A stretch of DNA of 64,000 bases from Burkholderiales bacterium (GTDB taxonomy: Bacteria > Pseudomonadota > Gammaproteobacteria > Burkholderiales > WYBJ01). A program made the position numbers and the translations under genes. The stretch is from contig JALHQN010000003.1 in the NCBI GenBank assembly GCA_022841915.1, positions 248,001 through 312,000 on the forward strand, in the 5' to 3' direction. Below the pieces are notes generated by a model. It was not told the DNA's origin. It was given only the letters and a program-made list of their open reading frames with translations, and ran no database searches. Shown here in pieces: positions 39,848 through 49,878 of this stretch; within the stretch, counting starts at the first letter, position 1, and each line of letters starts with the position of its first letter.

Positions 39848-40174
39848 ATGAGTATGTCCGAGTGGATCGATGTTGCCGGTGCCGACGAATTGCCGTCCGG
39901 TGCGTGCCGAATCGTGGATGCCGACGGAACGCGCATCGCCGTATTCAACGTCGATGGCGAGTACTGCGCGATCGAAGACGTATGCACGCATGACGGTGGC
40001 GATCTGGCAAGCGGGTGCCTCGACGGCGATGTGATCGTTTGTCCCCGACATGGGGCCCGATTCAGTTTGCGTACCGGGGAAGCCTTGAGCGCACCCGCCT
40101 ATGAGGCGACCTCGTCATTCCCCGTACGCATCGAGGCGGGTATCGTCCAGGTGCGCGACGATCGCTGGGACTGA
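39848..40174 (+). CDS. Rieske-type [2Fe-2S] ferredoxin
   Basis: A 108-residue single-domain Rieske protein: VCTHDGGDLASG gives one Cys-His pair and VICPRHGARFSL the second. Such small Rieske proteins are common in SUF operons of other phyla and may serve as electron donors to cluster assembly, which is inference. The start could be 39848 or 39854. There is no oxygenase alpha subunit gene next to it, so it is unlikely to belong to a dioxygenase. Confidence 0.88.
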   Translation: MSMSEWIDVAGADELPSGACRIVDADGTRIAVFNVDGEYCAIEDVCTHDGGDLASGCLDGDVIVCPRHGARFSLRTGEALSAPAYEATSSFPVRIEAGIVQVRDDRWD

Positions 40175-40329
40175 GCGGACGCCGAAGGGCGTAATCTGCT
40201 GCATAGGTCCTCTTTCGAACCCCCGGGCTGCGGTATCATTCGTGAATCCGATCACGCAGCGTGCGCACCATTCGTGCACAGGGCGCGTTGATCGCGGCGT
40301 CACAATCCCGGCACCCGCCTAACCATACT

Positions 40330-41382
40330 TTGGATACATTCACGCACGCTCTGAGTGGTGCGCTCCTCGGTCGCGCCATCGCCCCCGGTGCGCCCGCAGT
40401 GGTTTCCCGCGGTGATTGCGTAGTGCTCGGCTTTGTGGCTGCGGCGTTCCCCGATTCGGACGTCGTTTTTTCGCTCGCTTCCCCGCTGGCGTATCTGTAT
40501 CACCACCGGGGCATCACGCATTCGTTCATCGCCCTGCCGATCTTCGCGCTGCTTCTGGCCTGGATCTGGTCGCGCCTGAGGCGAAATCCGACGGGGTTCA
40601 AGACGTACTTCGTCGTGAGTGCGTTTGCCATCGGAATTCACATCCTCGGAGATCTGATCACCTCCTTCGGCACCATCGTCTTCGCACCCTTGTCGCAGGT
40701 GCGGCATGAGTGGGGCACGACCTTCATCATCGATCCATGGCTCAGCGGCATCATCGTCGCGGGATTGCTCGCGTCCTGGGCACTGCGCCGATCCCGGGTG
40801 CCGGCCATCGCGGCACTCCTGTTTCTGTGCGGCTATGTTTCCTTCCAGTGGATGCAGCAGCAGCAGGCGGTCGAGGTCGGGGAGTACTACGCCCGCGAGC
40901 AGGGTTTCGATGACGTCACGGTGAAAGCGCTGCCGCGCCCGGTATCGCCGTTCAACTGGATGGTTATTGTCGCTCAGCGCGACTTCTATCATTATGCTTT
41001 CGTCAATTTGCGGCGCGATCGAGCTTTGACGCCTGGTCCGCAAGCGGGGCTCATCGAACGCCTGGACAGCGCCTACCTGCCTGTCGCTTCAGCACGCTGG
41101 GAGAAGACGTTGCGCCTGGGCGTGGGCGAAGAACGCGCGCTGGCGGAGGAGGTGTGGACCCACCCGGACTTCGGTTTCTTCCGCTGGTTCTCCGCCTTCC
41201 CCGTGCTCGCTCAGGTGGAGCGCGGCAACCCGTCGGTGTGCGTATGGTTCCAGGACCTGCGGTTCCTCACGCCGGGGCGCGGCACCTGGCCCTTCCGCTA
41301 CGGCATGTGTCGCAGTGCCGATGAGCCGTGGATGGCCTATCAAGCCGGGGACGAGGGCCTGCACGTCAAACTGCAGCCCTAG
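40330..41382 (+). CDS. YdjM-type membrane-bound metal-dependent hydrolase family protein
   Basis: A protein of about 350 residues with a TTG start at 40330, chosen because the family begins with DTFTHALSGALL. It has several membrane helices in the first 190 residues, and conserved His/Asp in TFTHAL, FPDSDVVF, HHRGITHSF and IHILGDLIT that form the presumed metal site. Members are related to the E. coli LexA-controlled YdjM. The soluble C-terminal half is less conserved. It converges on serB with an 18-base gap. Confidence 0.8.
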   Translation: MDTFTHALSGALLGRAIAPGAPAVVSRGDCVVLGFVAAAFPDSDVVFSLASPLAYLYHHRGITHSFIALPIFALLLAWIWSRLRRNPTGFKTYFVVSAFAIGIHILGDLITSFGTIVFAPLSQVRHEWGTTFIIDPWLSGIIVAGLLASWALRRSRVPAIAALLFLCGYVSFQWMQQQQAVEVGEYYAREQGFDDVTVKALPRPVSPFNWMVIVAQRDFYHYAFVNLRRDRALTPGPQAGLIERLDSAYLPVASARWEKTLRLGVGEERALAEEVWTHPDFGFFRWFSAFPVLAQVERGNPSVCVWFQDLRFLTPGRGTWPFRYGMCRSADEPWMAYQAGDEGLHVKLQP

Positions 41383-41400
41383 CGACTGCGCGACCCGCCG

Positions 41401-42234
41401 CTACTCGAACAGCGCGAGGACGCCGTCCAATCCGACATGATCGATGCAGTGCGTGGTCGCGGCGCGCACGGCCGGTTTGGCGCGGAAGGCGATGGAGACA
41501 CCCGCTTCCCTCAGGAAGGGCACATCGTTCGCGCCGTCGCCAATGCCGATCACTTGGTCCGGCGTCAGACCCAGTGCATCGCGCATGCGGCATAGCTCAC
41601 GGGCCTTGGCTGCGCCATCCACGATCCCGCCGAGCACCCTGCCTGTGAAGCGGCCGTCGACGATTTCCGGTTCGTTCGAATAAGCGGCATCCAGTCCGAG
41701 CCGCTCCTTCAGGCGAGCGGTGAAGAAGTTGAATCCGCCCGAGACCAACAGGGTGCGCATGCCCACGGCACGCATGGACTTCAGCATGGCTTCCGCCCCG
41801 GCAGTGAGCGTCAATCGCTCGCGGTACACCCGGTCCAGGGCGCTTTCGTGCAGTCCCGCAAGCAACTGGACCCGGCGTCTGAGGCTCTCCGCGTAGTCGA
41901 TCTCTCCCCGCATGGCCGAGGCGGTGATGCTGGCGACCTCACCCTTGATGCCCTGCATGTCGGCGATTTCGTCGATGCACTCGATCGTGATGAGCGTCGA
42001 ATCCATGTCCATCACCACCAACCCGAAATCCGCCAACTGCCGCCCCGGCATCACATAAGCATGATCGAGGCTCGCTTGCTCGCAAAACGGGACGACTTCG
42101 TCGACGAGTTCAGCGTCCCGCAAGCGGAAGGCGGTCGCGCTGATGCGTTCGATAGAGGTGGCGCTTGTGAGTTTGGCGAGCGCCTTGAGATCGCTGGTCG
42201 CGACCTCCACGCCTTGCACGACGAGGTTGGACAT
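41401..42234 (-). CDS. serB: Phosphoserine phosphatase SerB
   Basis: A 277-residue HAD-family enzyme, the last step of serine synthesis. The nucleophile motif is VVMDMDSTLITIECIDEIAD, motif II is TLLVSGGFNFFT, and the GIGDGANDVPFL loop binds Mg2+. An N-terminal regulatory domain (about 1-70) precedes it. The ATG at 42234 is preferred to a GTG at 42243. Serine feeds the cysE reaction encoded 9 kb away. Confidence 0.95.
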   Translation of the reverse strand: MSNLVVQGVEVATSDLKALAKLTSATSIERISATAFRLRDAELVDEVVPFCEQASLDHAYVMPGRQLADFGLVVMDMDSTLITIECIDEIADMQGIKGEVASITASAMRGEIDYAESLRRRVQLLAGLHESALDRVYRERLTLTAGAEAMLKSMRAVGMRTLLVSGGFNFFTARLKERLGLDAAYSNEPEIVDGRFTGRVLGGIVDGAAKARELCRMRDALGLTPDQVIGIGDGANDVPFLREAGVSIAFRAKPAVRAATTHCIDHVGLDGVLALFE

Positions 42235-42454
42235 CGGGGACACACTGAAAATGAGGCGACTATTCTATTCCGGATATGTCCGCAGCGATGATCGACATCG
42301 CGTCATCGGTTCATGGGCTTGCGGGCGAGTCTCGCGTGCGCCATGACAAGGCCAGGCATGGCGTCGCATGGTCGATCTGTGCCATAGTCGCTGATCGTCG
42401 GGGCGGCGCGTGGCGTAGGCCTGCTCAGGCGCGGCAATTCAGAGGAGGCGGGTA

Positions 42455-45400
42455 ATGCAAGAGCCCAACCGGCCGGTCCGCTTCGAGCGGGTGCTCAACG
42501 AAGAGGTCGATTTGATCGCGAAGGCACGCCTGGCGCATGGCGTGGCAGCCGAGCCGATCGAGCCGGCCGTCGACGAGGACGTCGGTGCGACCACGCGCGC
42601 GCGCGCCGCCAACCTCTGCGGCCTCGCCTTCTCCGGCGGCGGAATCCGCAGTGCCACGTTCAATCTGGGCATCATTCAATCGCTCGCCCGCCATCGACTG
42701 CTCGGTCGCTTCGACTATCTGTCCACCGTCTCGGGCGGCGGTTACATCGGGGCTTGGCTCACCGCCTGGATTCATCGTCATGTCCGAGGGGTGCATGGCG
42801 TGCAGCAAGAGATGCGCGACGCGTTGCGCGGCCTCGTCCCCGAGCCGCGCGAGGTCGGCTGGCTGCGCGACTACAGCAACTACCTGATGCTCAGGCCGGG
42901 CTATTTCAGTGGCGACAGCTGGGCGACGATCGCCATCTATCTTCGCAACCTATGGCTCAATCTCGGGCTCATCGTGGCCTGCCTGGGATTTGCGCTGCTG
43001 CTGCCGCGCTTGCTGATCCAGGGGCTGAACTGGGTGCCTGGCTTGTGGTTCGGACCGATCGGACTCTTCCTGATCATGGTCTCCATCGTGGCCATCATCC
43101 TCAATCTCGACAATGCCGCCAGCCGATGGGGCTGGTTTCGATCTCAGCCCGGGGTGCTGGCGACCATCGTGTTGCCGGGCGTGCTTGCGTCCATGCTGCT
43201 CGCGCATGCGCTATTGGTGGATTTCCCCGGAGCGGCCAGAGTACGCGCGGTCGCACTGGCCTATTGGCCGCAGCTCGAGCCGATGCATCAATTGTCCTGG
43301 ATCGCGGCCGGTGCCATCGTCTACACGCTTCCCTGGCTCGGTGCGGCACTCGTCAGCCTCGCCCTGCGGCCTGCGCCCAGTTCGGCACGGTTTCGTTGGG
43401 ATTCGGTGGTGGCCTTCGCGCCTTTCGCCGGCGCCTTGATCGGATGGATGTGCTACGGCTATTCGCGCGTCGCACTCGCTGTCGCCACTGAGTACTGGGA
43501 GGCATCCTCCTGGCTCATCACCGCGTTCGGGACGCCTGCGCTGCTGATCGTCATCTGCTTCGCGCTGGTGCTGCATATCGGTCTGGTGAGCCGAGGCTTC
43601 TCGGAGGACGTGCGCGAATGGTGGGGACGTCTGGGCGGCTGGGCCACCATGGCGCTCATAGCCTGGACATTCGGCTTCGCGATCGTGATCTTCGGGCCCG
43701 CCTTGGTGGCCTGGGGGCGCGAGTGGGCGGCAGCCCTGGGCCTGGGGTGGATACTCACCACGATTTCCGGTGTGCTTCTCGGGCGCGCCGCATCGACGAG
43801 CGAGATCAAGCCCGGGCGCTTCCTCGATTGGATCACTGCGGTGCTGCCGTTCGTGTTCGTCGTCGGGCTGGTGATTGCCGTCGCAGTGGCCATGCATGCC
43901 GCCTTGGCGCCAGACGCGCCGCTTTGCGTGGCTCCCGAGAACGATCCCCGGCAAGTACTCGTGCGGCTCGTCGACCAAGCCGGTGTCGTGTATTGCGAAC
44001 TGGCACTCACGCGCATCGACCAGCTCGTCATCTGGTTGCTCGCGCTTGCCGCCCTGGCCTTTATCCTGCAGTGGCGGGTGGACGTAAACGTCTTCTCGCT
44101 CGGGCCCTTGTATCGCAACCGGCTGTTGCGCTGTTATCTGGGCGCCAGTCGTCAGACCGAGCGCCGGCCCCATCTGTTCACGGGCTTCGATCGGGACGAC
44201 GACATCGGCCTCGCCAATTTGAGCGGGGTGGCGACGACCGCCGGCCCGAGTCTGCCTCAGCGGCCCTATCCGATCATCAACACCGCGATCAATCTCACCA
44301 CCGGACAGAAGCTCGCCTGGCAACATCGCAAAGCCGGCTCGTTCGTGTTCACGCCGCTGTATTGCGGCTATCAGATGCCCGAAGAAGGCGGCTCGCGCTG
44401 GAGCGGGCGGTATTGCGCCACCCACGATTACGTGAGCGGGCCGGCCAGTCCGGCTAAGCGCGGATCCATTGCGCTATCCAATGCCGTGACCATATCAGGG
44501 GCAGCAGCGAGCCCCAATGCCGGCTACCACAGCTCGCCGACGGTGGCGTTCCTGCTCACGGTCTTCAGTGTGCGCCTGGGCAGCTGGTTTCAGAACCCGC
44601 GGCGGCCCGACATCTGGCGCAAGCCCGGTCCCTCGCACAGCTTGAAGCCGCTGCTCTCCGAACTCTTCGGGATGTCGAACGACCGCAGCGATTTCGTCTA
44701 TCTCAGCGACGGCGGCCACTTCGAGAACCTTGGCATCTACGAGCTGGTGCGCAGGCGCTGTCGTTTCATCGTCGCCTGCGACGCGGGTTGCGATCCCAAG
44801 AGCACGTTCGAGGATCTGGGCAACGCGATCCGCAAGTGCCGCATCGATCTGGGTGTCGACATCGAGATCGATACCAGCGCCATGCTGCCGCTCGGCGAGC
44901 AAGGCCACAGCCTGCATTCCTGCGCGCTCGGCGTGCTGCGCTACGACCGGATCAACCCGACCGCAGGCGTGGGCTACCTGCTCTATATCAAGGCCACGAT
45001 CTGCGGCAACGAGCCGCAGGACGTCGCTCAGTATCGCAACGAGCATCCGCAGTTCCCGCATCAGACGACGGCCGATCAGTTCTTCGACGAGCCGCAGTTC
45101 GAGAGCTACCGGCGCCTGGGCTTGCACATAGGCGATCAGCTGTTCGGCACTGCATCGGCTCGGGCCCGTGCCGACGATCCGCGCGCGGCGGGCGGCGCGC
45201 GCGACGAGAACGGGGCGGACATCGACCTCGAACGGCTGTTCAAGGAGCTGCGCCGGCGCTGGTATCCGCCGCTGCCGGTCGCCGAAGGTGCATTCACCCG
45301 TCATTCCGAGGCGCTGGATCGCATCTTCGACCGTATTCGCAGCGACGACCGCCTGCGTTTCCTCGACCGTCAGCTGCATCCGGAGTGGGGGCATCTGGAG

Positions 45401-46147
45401 CATGCCGTGGGCGCGAGTGCTCCCGACCAGCCGTGGCTGCCCAACGATGTCCATGCGCTGCGCGCCGCCTTCTATCTGTGCGAATCGATCATCCAGCTGA
45501 TGGAGAACGTGTACATCGACGTCCAGCTCGAGCGCACCTTCGATCATCCCGACAATCGCGGCTGGATGAATCTTTTCCGGCGTTTCGCCGCAGCCGGGAT
45601 GCTGCGGGTGACGTGGACGGTTTCCGGGGCGACCTACGGCGCGCGTTTTCAGAGTTTTTGCGAGCACCACCTGGGGCTCGGCGACTCGCGGCTGCAGCAG
45701 GAGGCACCGGTGAGCGTCGGAGAGGTGCTCGAGCGCCGCGCCGGCACCGGTGCTCATTCGCTCGAATTCAACGTGATTCGTGCGCTGCATGCGAGCGGCG
45801 AAATCGCTTCGGACGATCGGGTAGTGCGCTTCCAGCTGATCATGGGCAGTTCGCTTTCCGCGCCACCGGGCGAGAGCGCGTTCGGCTTTCCGGTCGCCTT
45901 CGCGGTCATGCGCGGGGCGCAGGTGCCCGAAGGCGCACCGACGCTGCGCTACCTGCGCGTGGCGGATCATCTGCAGCGCATGGGTCTGGGTTGGCGCGTC
46001 ACCAGCGCCTTGCTCGAGCGCTATCCGTTGCTGGAACTGGATATGGCGACGCGCGCCCCGGAACTGCGGGTGGCCGGCGCGGACGCCGACCGCCGACGTT
46101 ACGCGCGTCTGTTCCGTGCAGCCAAGCGGATCAACTCGCGCGCTTAG
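42455..46147 (+). CDS. Giant patatin-like phospholipase with a multi-helix membrane domain
   Basis: A 1230-residue protein. The patatin fold begins with oxyanion motif GLAFSGGGIRSATFN (56-70) and the nucleophile in YLSTVSGGGYIGAW (Ser93; Thr replaces the first Gly of GxSxG). A membrane domain of about eight to ten helices (roughly 160-550) is inserted, then the second half of the catalytic fold returns with the dyad Asp in YLSDGGHFENLGIYEL near 750. The last 400 residues have no recognised domain. AGAGGAGG at 42441-42448 supports the ATG. It probably cleaves membrane lipids. Its 3' end overlaps mfd by 17 bases, convergently. Confidence 0.88.
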   Translation: MQEPNRPVRFERVLNEEVDLIAKARLAHGVAAEPIEPAVDEDVGATTRARAANLCGLAFSGGGIRSATFNLGIIQSLARHRLLGRFDYLSTVSGGGYIGAWLTAWIHRHVRGVHGVQQEMRDALRGLVPEPREVGWLRDYSNYLMLRPGYFSGDSWATIAIYLRNLWLNLGLIVACLGFALLLPRLLIQGLNWVPGLWFGPIGLFLIMVSIVAIILNLDNAASRWGWFRSQPGVLATIVLPGVLASMLLAHALLVDFPGAARVRAVALAYWPQLEPMHQLSWIAAGAIVYTLPWLGAALVSLALRPAPSSARFRWDSVVAFAPFAGALIGWMCYGYSRVALAVATEYWEASSWLITAFGTPALLIVICFALVLHIGLVSRGFSEDVREWWGRLGGWATMALIAWTFGFAIVIFGPALVAWGREWAAALGLGWILTTISGVLLGRAASTSEIKPGRFLDWITAVLPFVFVVGLVIAVAVAMHAALAPDAPLCVAPENDPRQVLVRLVDQAGVVYCELALTRIDQLVIWLLALAALAFILQWRVDVNVFSLGPLYRNRLLRCYLGASRQTERRPHLFTGFDRDDDIGLANLSGVATTAGPSLPQRPYPIINTAINLTTGQKLAWQHRKAGSFVFTPLYCGYQMPEEGGSRWSGRYCATHDYVSGPASPAKRGSIALSNAVTISGAAASPNAGYHSSPTVAFLLTVFSVRLGSWFQNPRRPDIWRKPGPSHSLKPLLSELFGMSNDRSDFVYLSDGGHFENLGIYELVRRRCRFIVACDAGCDPKSTFEDLGNAIRKCRIDLGVDIEIDTSAMLPLGEQGHSLHSCALGVLRYDRINPTAGVGYLLYIKATICGNEPQDVAQYRNEHPQFPHQTTADQFFDEPQFESYRRLGLHIGDQLFGTASARARADDPRAAGGARDENGADIDLERLFKELRRRWYPPLPVAEGAFTRHSEALDRIFDRIRSDDRLRFLDRQLHPEWGHLEHAVGASAPDQPWLPNDVHALRAAFYLCESIIQLMENVYIDVQLERTFDHPDNRGWMNLFRRFAAAGMLRVTWTVSGATYGARFQSFCEHHLGLGDSRLQQEAPVSVGEVLERRAGTGAHSLEFNVIRALHASGEIASDDRVVRFQLIMGSSLSAPPGESAFGFPVAFAVMRGAQVPEGAPTLRYLRVADHLQRMGLGWRVTSALLERYPLLELDMATRAPELRVAGADADRRRYARLFRAAKRINSRA

Positions 46148-49100
46148 CGCGCGACGGGGCGACGAACGGCGCGGCGAGCTCCTTGTAGGCTTCCTTGATC
46201 GCCTGGATGCGAACGGCGACATCTCCGGGGGCGATGGTGATGCGCAGCTTGTCCTGGCCGGCAAGGCGATAGTTCTTGCGGGTCTGGATGAGCTGGATCA
46301 CCCGGGCGGGGTCGAGGGAAGCGTGCTTGCCGAACTGTAGCTGGATGGTCTCGGAGCCGGCATCGATGCGCACCACGCCCAGCGGCGTGCCCAGTATGCG
46401 CAGCCGGTGCATCTCGATCAGCACCTGGGTGGGCAGGGGCGGGAGGCCGAAGCGGTCGATCAGTTCTTCGACGATCCCATCGAGATCGGCCAGCTCGGAG
46501 GCGCTTGCCATGCGTTTGTAGAGCACGAGCCGTTCGTGCACATCGCTGCAGTAGTCGTTGGGGAGCAGCGCCGGACAGTGCAGGTTGATTTCGGTCGTCA
46601 CCCCCAGCGGCTCGGTGAGGTCGGGCTCGCGTCCTTCCTTGAGTGCCTTGACGGCCGCTTCGAGCATGGACGCATAGAGGTTGAAGCCCACCTCGGCCAT
46701 CTCGCCGCTCTGGCCTTCGCCGAGAACCTCGCCCGCGCCGCGTATCTCCAGATCGTGCATCGCCAGGTAGAAGCCAGAACCGAGCTCCTCCATCATCTGA
46801 ATGGCATCGAGCCGCTTGCGGGCCATCGCACCGACCGATTCGTCGTTCGGCGTGAGCAGATACGCATACGCCTGATGATGGGAGCGGCCGACACGGCCGC
46901 GCAGCTGGTGCAGCTGCGCGAGGCCGAACTTGTCGGCGCGGTCGATGACCATGGTATTCGCGCTCGGCACGTCGATCCCGGTCTCGATGATGGTCGTGCA
47001 GAGCAGGACGTTGAAGCGCTGCTGATAGAAGTCTCGCATTGCCTGCTCGAGTTCGCGCTCGCGCATCTTGCCGTGGGCGACACGGATGCGCGCTTCCGGC
47101 ACGAGCTTCGCCAGCGCTTCTTCCTGTCGGTAGATGGTGTCGATGTCGTTGTGCAGGTAGTACACCTGCCCGCCGCGCTTGAGTTCACGCAGCAGGGCTT
47201 CCCGGATGAGGCCCGGGCTGGAGGGCGAGACGAAGGTCTTGATGGCGAGTCGCCGCTGCGGGGCCGTGGCGATGACCGAGAAATCGCGCAATCCTTCCAG
47301 CGCCATCGCCAGCGTGCGAGGTATCGGCGTTGCGGTCAGCGTCAGCACGTCGACCTCGGCGCGCATGGCCTTGAGTCGCTCCTTTTGGCGCACGCCGAAC
47401 CGATGTTCCTCGTCGATGATGACGAGGCCCAGGTTTTTGAATTTCACGTCCGGCTGAACGATCTTGTGCGTCCCCACGACGATGTCGACTTCGCCGCTGG
47501 CGATGCCTTCCAGCGCGCGCGCGACCTCCTTGCTGGACCGGAAGCGCGACAATTCGGCGATGCGCACCGGCCAGTCGGCGAACCGATCGGAGAAGGTCTG
47601 GAAGTGCTGCTCTGCGAGCAGCGTCGTGGGCACCAGCACCGCAACCTGCCTGCCGTCCATGACGGCCACGAAGGCGGCCCGCAGCGCGACCTCGGTCTTG
47701 CCGAAGCCGACATCCCCGCATACCAGCCGGTCCATCGGACGTCCATCCTGCAGATCGTGCAGGGTCGCCGTGATGGCCGCCGCCTGATCGGTCGTTTCCT
47801 CGAACGGGAAAGCGTCGCAGAACGCCTCGTAATCGTGCGGTTTGAGCTTGAAGCTGTGCCCCTTGCGGGCTGCGCGCTGGGCGTACAGGTTGAGCAGTTC
47901 GGCCGCCGCGTCACGCACCTGCTGCGCCGCTTTGCGCTTGGCTTTTTCCCATTGTCCGCTGCCCAGCGTCGACAGGGTCACCTGGTCGCTCGCCGCACCC
48001 GCGTAGCGCGATATCAGATGCAGCTGCGTGACCGGTACGTACAGCTTGTCGTTGTTGGCGAACTCGAGCGTGAGGAACTCGCTCGTGCCGTCGCCCAGAT
48101 CGAGTGTCTGCAGGCCCTGATAGCGGCCGATGCCGTGCCCTTCGTGCACCACGGGGTCGCCGATGCGGATCTCGGACAGATCGCGCACCATCGCCTCGTT
48201 GGATAGCCGCTTCGCGCTCGTGTCGCGGGTCGCATGGTTGCGCGCCTGCGTCGAGTAGAGTTCGTTCTCCGTGATGACCGCGACGCGCTCGGATTCGAGC
48301 ACGAAGCCCCCGGCGAGTGGCGCGACGCCGAGCATGACCTTGGCATCGCCTGCGCGGAAGCTCGCATAGTCGGTGCAGGTCGGCAGGCGCAAGCCGTACT
48401 CGGCGAAGTAGCCGGCCATCGTCTCGCGGCGTCCCAGGCTGTCGGCGGCCACCAGCACGCGGCCGTCGAACCGCTCGGCGAAGGCCTTCAGGCGCCGCAA
48501 CGGATCGTCCGCGCGCCGCTCGACGGCGATCTCGGGCAGGTTCGATGTCGCGCACGCGAGCACCGAACTCGATCCTTGCGTCGGCTCGTCCGCAGCGCCC
48601 GCCGTCGCTGCTGCTCGCAGTTCGATGCGAACGAACGGCTTCACCGAGCCGAACAGCTCGTCCTGCGCCAGGAACAGCTCGCGGGGCTCGAGCAGCGGCC
48701 GGTCGGAATCGCCTCGCATGAGCATGAAGCGCGAATGGGTGTCTTCCCAGAATCGCGCTATCGCACCGGCGACATCACCGTGCAGGCATACCAGCGATTC
48801 GGGCGGGATGTAGTCGGGCAGTGTCGCCGTGGTCTCGAAGAACAGGGGCAGGTAGTATTCGATCCCGGCCGGCACGCCGCCGCGGCCGATCGTCTTGTAG
48901 ACTTCGCGCTTGGACGGGTCGCCTTCGAAGCGCTCGCGAAAGCGCCGCCGGAACGAGGTGCGGGCGTCGTCGTCGAGCGGAAACTCGCGCCCCGGCAGCA
49001 GGCGGATCTCGTTGACCTTGTAGACCGTGCGCTGCGTGTCGACATCGAAGGTGCGCAAGGTATCGATCTCGCGATCCATCAGGTCGATGCGATAGGGCAG

Positions 49101-49622
49101 CGCGCTGCCCATCGGAAAAAGATCGATCAGCCCGCCGCGCACGCAATACTCGCCGGGCGCGACCACCTGAGTGACGTTGCTGTAGCCCGCCAGCGTCAGT
49201 TGCGCACGGAAGCGATCGATATCGAGCGTGTCACCGCGCTTTAGGAAGAACGTGCGGCCCGCGAGGTACTCGGCCGGCGCGAAGCGATAGAGCGCGGTCG
49301 TCACCGGCACCAGCACGATGTCGAAGGCGCGCTGCGTCATCTGGTAGAGCGTCGCGAGCCGATCGGACACCAGATCCTGGTGCGGCGAAATGCGGTCGTA
49401 GGGCAGGGTTTCCCAGTCGGGGAGCTGAAATACGCGCAGGCCGGGTGCGAAATAGGGCAACTCTTGCGTCAGCCGCTGGGCATCGCCTGCGGTCGCAGTC
49501 AGGACGACCACCGGTCGACCATGCCTGATCAGTTCGGAGAGCGCGAGCGCGTCGCTCGAGCCGGCGAGTCCGGCGTAGCGAAGGCGAAGTCCCGCGGCGG
49601 GCAGTGCAGCGTCCAGTATCAT
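46131..49622 (-). CDS. mfd: Transcription-repair coupling factor Mfd
   Basis: A 1163-residue DNA translocase that removes stalled RNA polymerase from DNA lesions and recruits UvrA. Visible are the UvrB-like N-terminal region (LPDWETLPYDRISPHQDLVS), the RNA-polymerase-interaction domain (VHEGHGIGRYQGLQTL), the helicase core with Walker A CGDVGFGKTEVALRAAF and DEEHRFG, and the TRG segment RIRVAHGKMRERELEQAMRD. The frame extends upstream, but the ATG at 49622 fits the family length of about 1150. Confidence 0.96.
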   Translation of the reverse strand: MILDAALPAAGLRLRYAGLAGSSDALALSELIRHGRPVVVLTATAGDAQRLTQELPYFAPGLRVFQLPDWETLPYDRISPHQDLVSDRLATLYQMTQRAFDIVLVPVTTALYRFAPAEYLAGRTFFLKRGDTLDIDRFRAQLTLAGYSNVTQVVAPGEYCVRGGLIDLFPMGSALPYRIDLMDREIDTLRTFDVDTQRTVYKVNEIRLLPGREFPLDDDARTSFRRRFRERFEGDPSKREVYKTIGRGGVPAGIEYYLPLFFETTATLPDYIPPESLVCLHGDVAGAIARFWEDTHSRFMLMRGDSDRPLLEPRELFLAQDELFGSVKPFVRIELRAAATAGAADEPTQGSSSVLACATSNLPEIAVERRADDPLRRLKAFAERFDGRVLVAADSLGRRETMAGYFAEYGLRLPTCTDYASFRAGDAKVMLGVAPLAGGFVLESERVAVITENELYSTQARNHATRDTSAKRLSNEAMVRDLSEIRIGDPVVHEGHGIGRYQGLQTLDLGDGTSEFLTLEFANNDKLYVPVTQLHLISRYAGAASDQVTLSTLGSGQWEKAKRKAAQQVRDAAAELLNLYAQRAARKGHSFKLKPHDYEAFCDAFPFEETTDQAAAITATLHDLQDGRPMDRLVCGDVGFGKTEVALRAAFVAVMDGRQVAVLVPTTLLAEQHFQTFSDRFADWPVRIAELSRFRSSKEVARALEGIASGEVDIVVGTHKIVQPDVKFKNLGLVIIDEEHRFGVRQKERLKAMRAEVDVLTLTATPIPRTLAMALEGLRDFSVIATAPQRRLAIKTFVSPSSPGLIREALLRELKRGGQVYYLHNDIDTIYRQEEALAKLVPEARIRVAHGKMRERELEQAMRDFYQQRFNVLLCTTIIETGIDVPSANTMVIDRADKFGLAQLHQLRGRVGRSHHQAYAYLLTPNDESVGAMARKRLDAIQMMEELGSGFYLAMHDLEIRGAGEVLGEGQSGEMAEVGFNLYASMLEAAVKALKEGREPDLTEPLGVTTEINLHCPALLPNDYCSDVHERLVLYKRMASASELADLDGIVEELIDRFGLPPLPTQVLIEMHRLRILGTPLGVVRIDAGSETIQLQFGKHASLDPARVIQLIQTRKNYRLAGQDKLRITIAPGDVAVRIQAIKEAYKELAAPFVAPSRAKRAS

Positions 49623-49878
49623 CGTTGAGCCAGGTAAGTGCCGGTCGTATCGGCGTGAGAGACGTGTGCGCGGAGCCGGTCCATGGATCGAAGGCCGGAT
49701 TGATCGAATCGTGACTCCCGCTTCGGTGCACCGGCCTCGAATTCCATGGACCGCGATTATACGAGCAGCGGCTCGCCGATGACCCGACGGGCTGCCCGGC
49801 GATTCACGCGCAGCGCAGGCCGGATCGTGCGCCCGGCTCCGGTATACTGACTCATCCCTGCACAGAAGGAGGTGCCCG
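49623..49878. promoter_or_regulatory. Divergent mfd / metY promoter region
   Basis: A consensus -10 TATAAT reads leftward at 49756-49761 and is the likely mfd promoter; its -35 is weak. Rightward, TATACT at 49843-49848 is a possible -10 for metY, again without a good -35. AAGGAGGTG (49866-49874) is the metY ribosome binding site. No SAM or other riboswitch fold was recognised. Confidence 0.4.

Noticed and set aside
46407-48206. 599-codon plus-strand frame opposite mfd
   Set aside because: Antisense shadow; Mfd motifs run unbroken on the minus strand.
49623-49878. Possible SAM riboswitch before metY
   Set aside because: No conserved riboswitch core or pseudoknot elements seen in 256 bases; only ordinary promoter-like hexamers.
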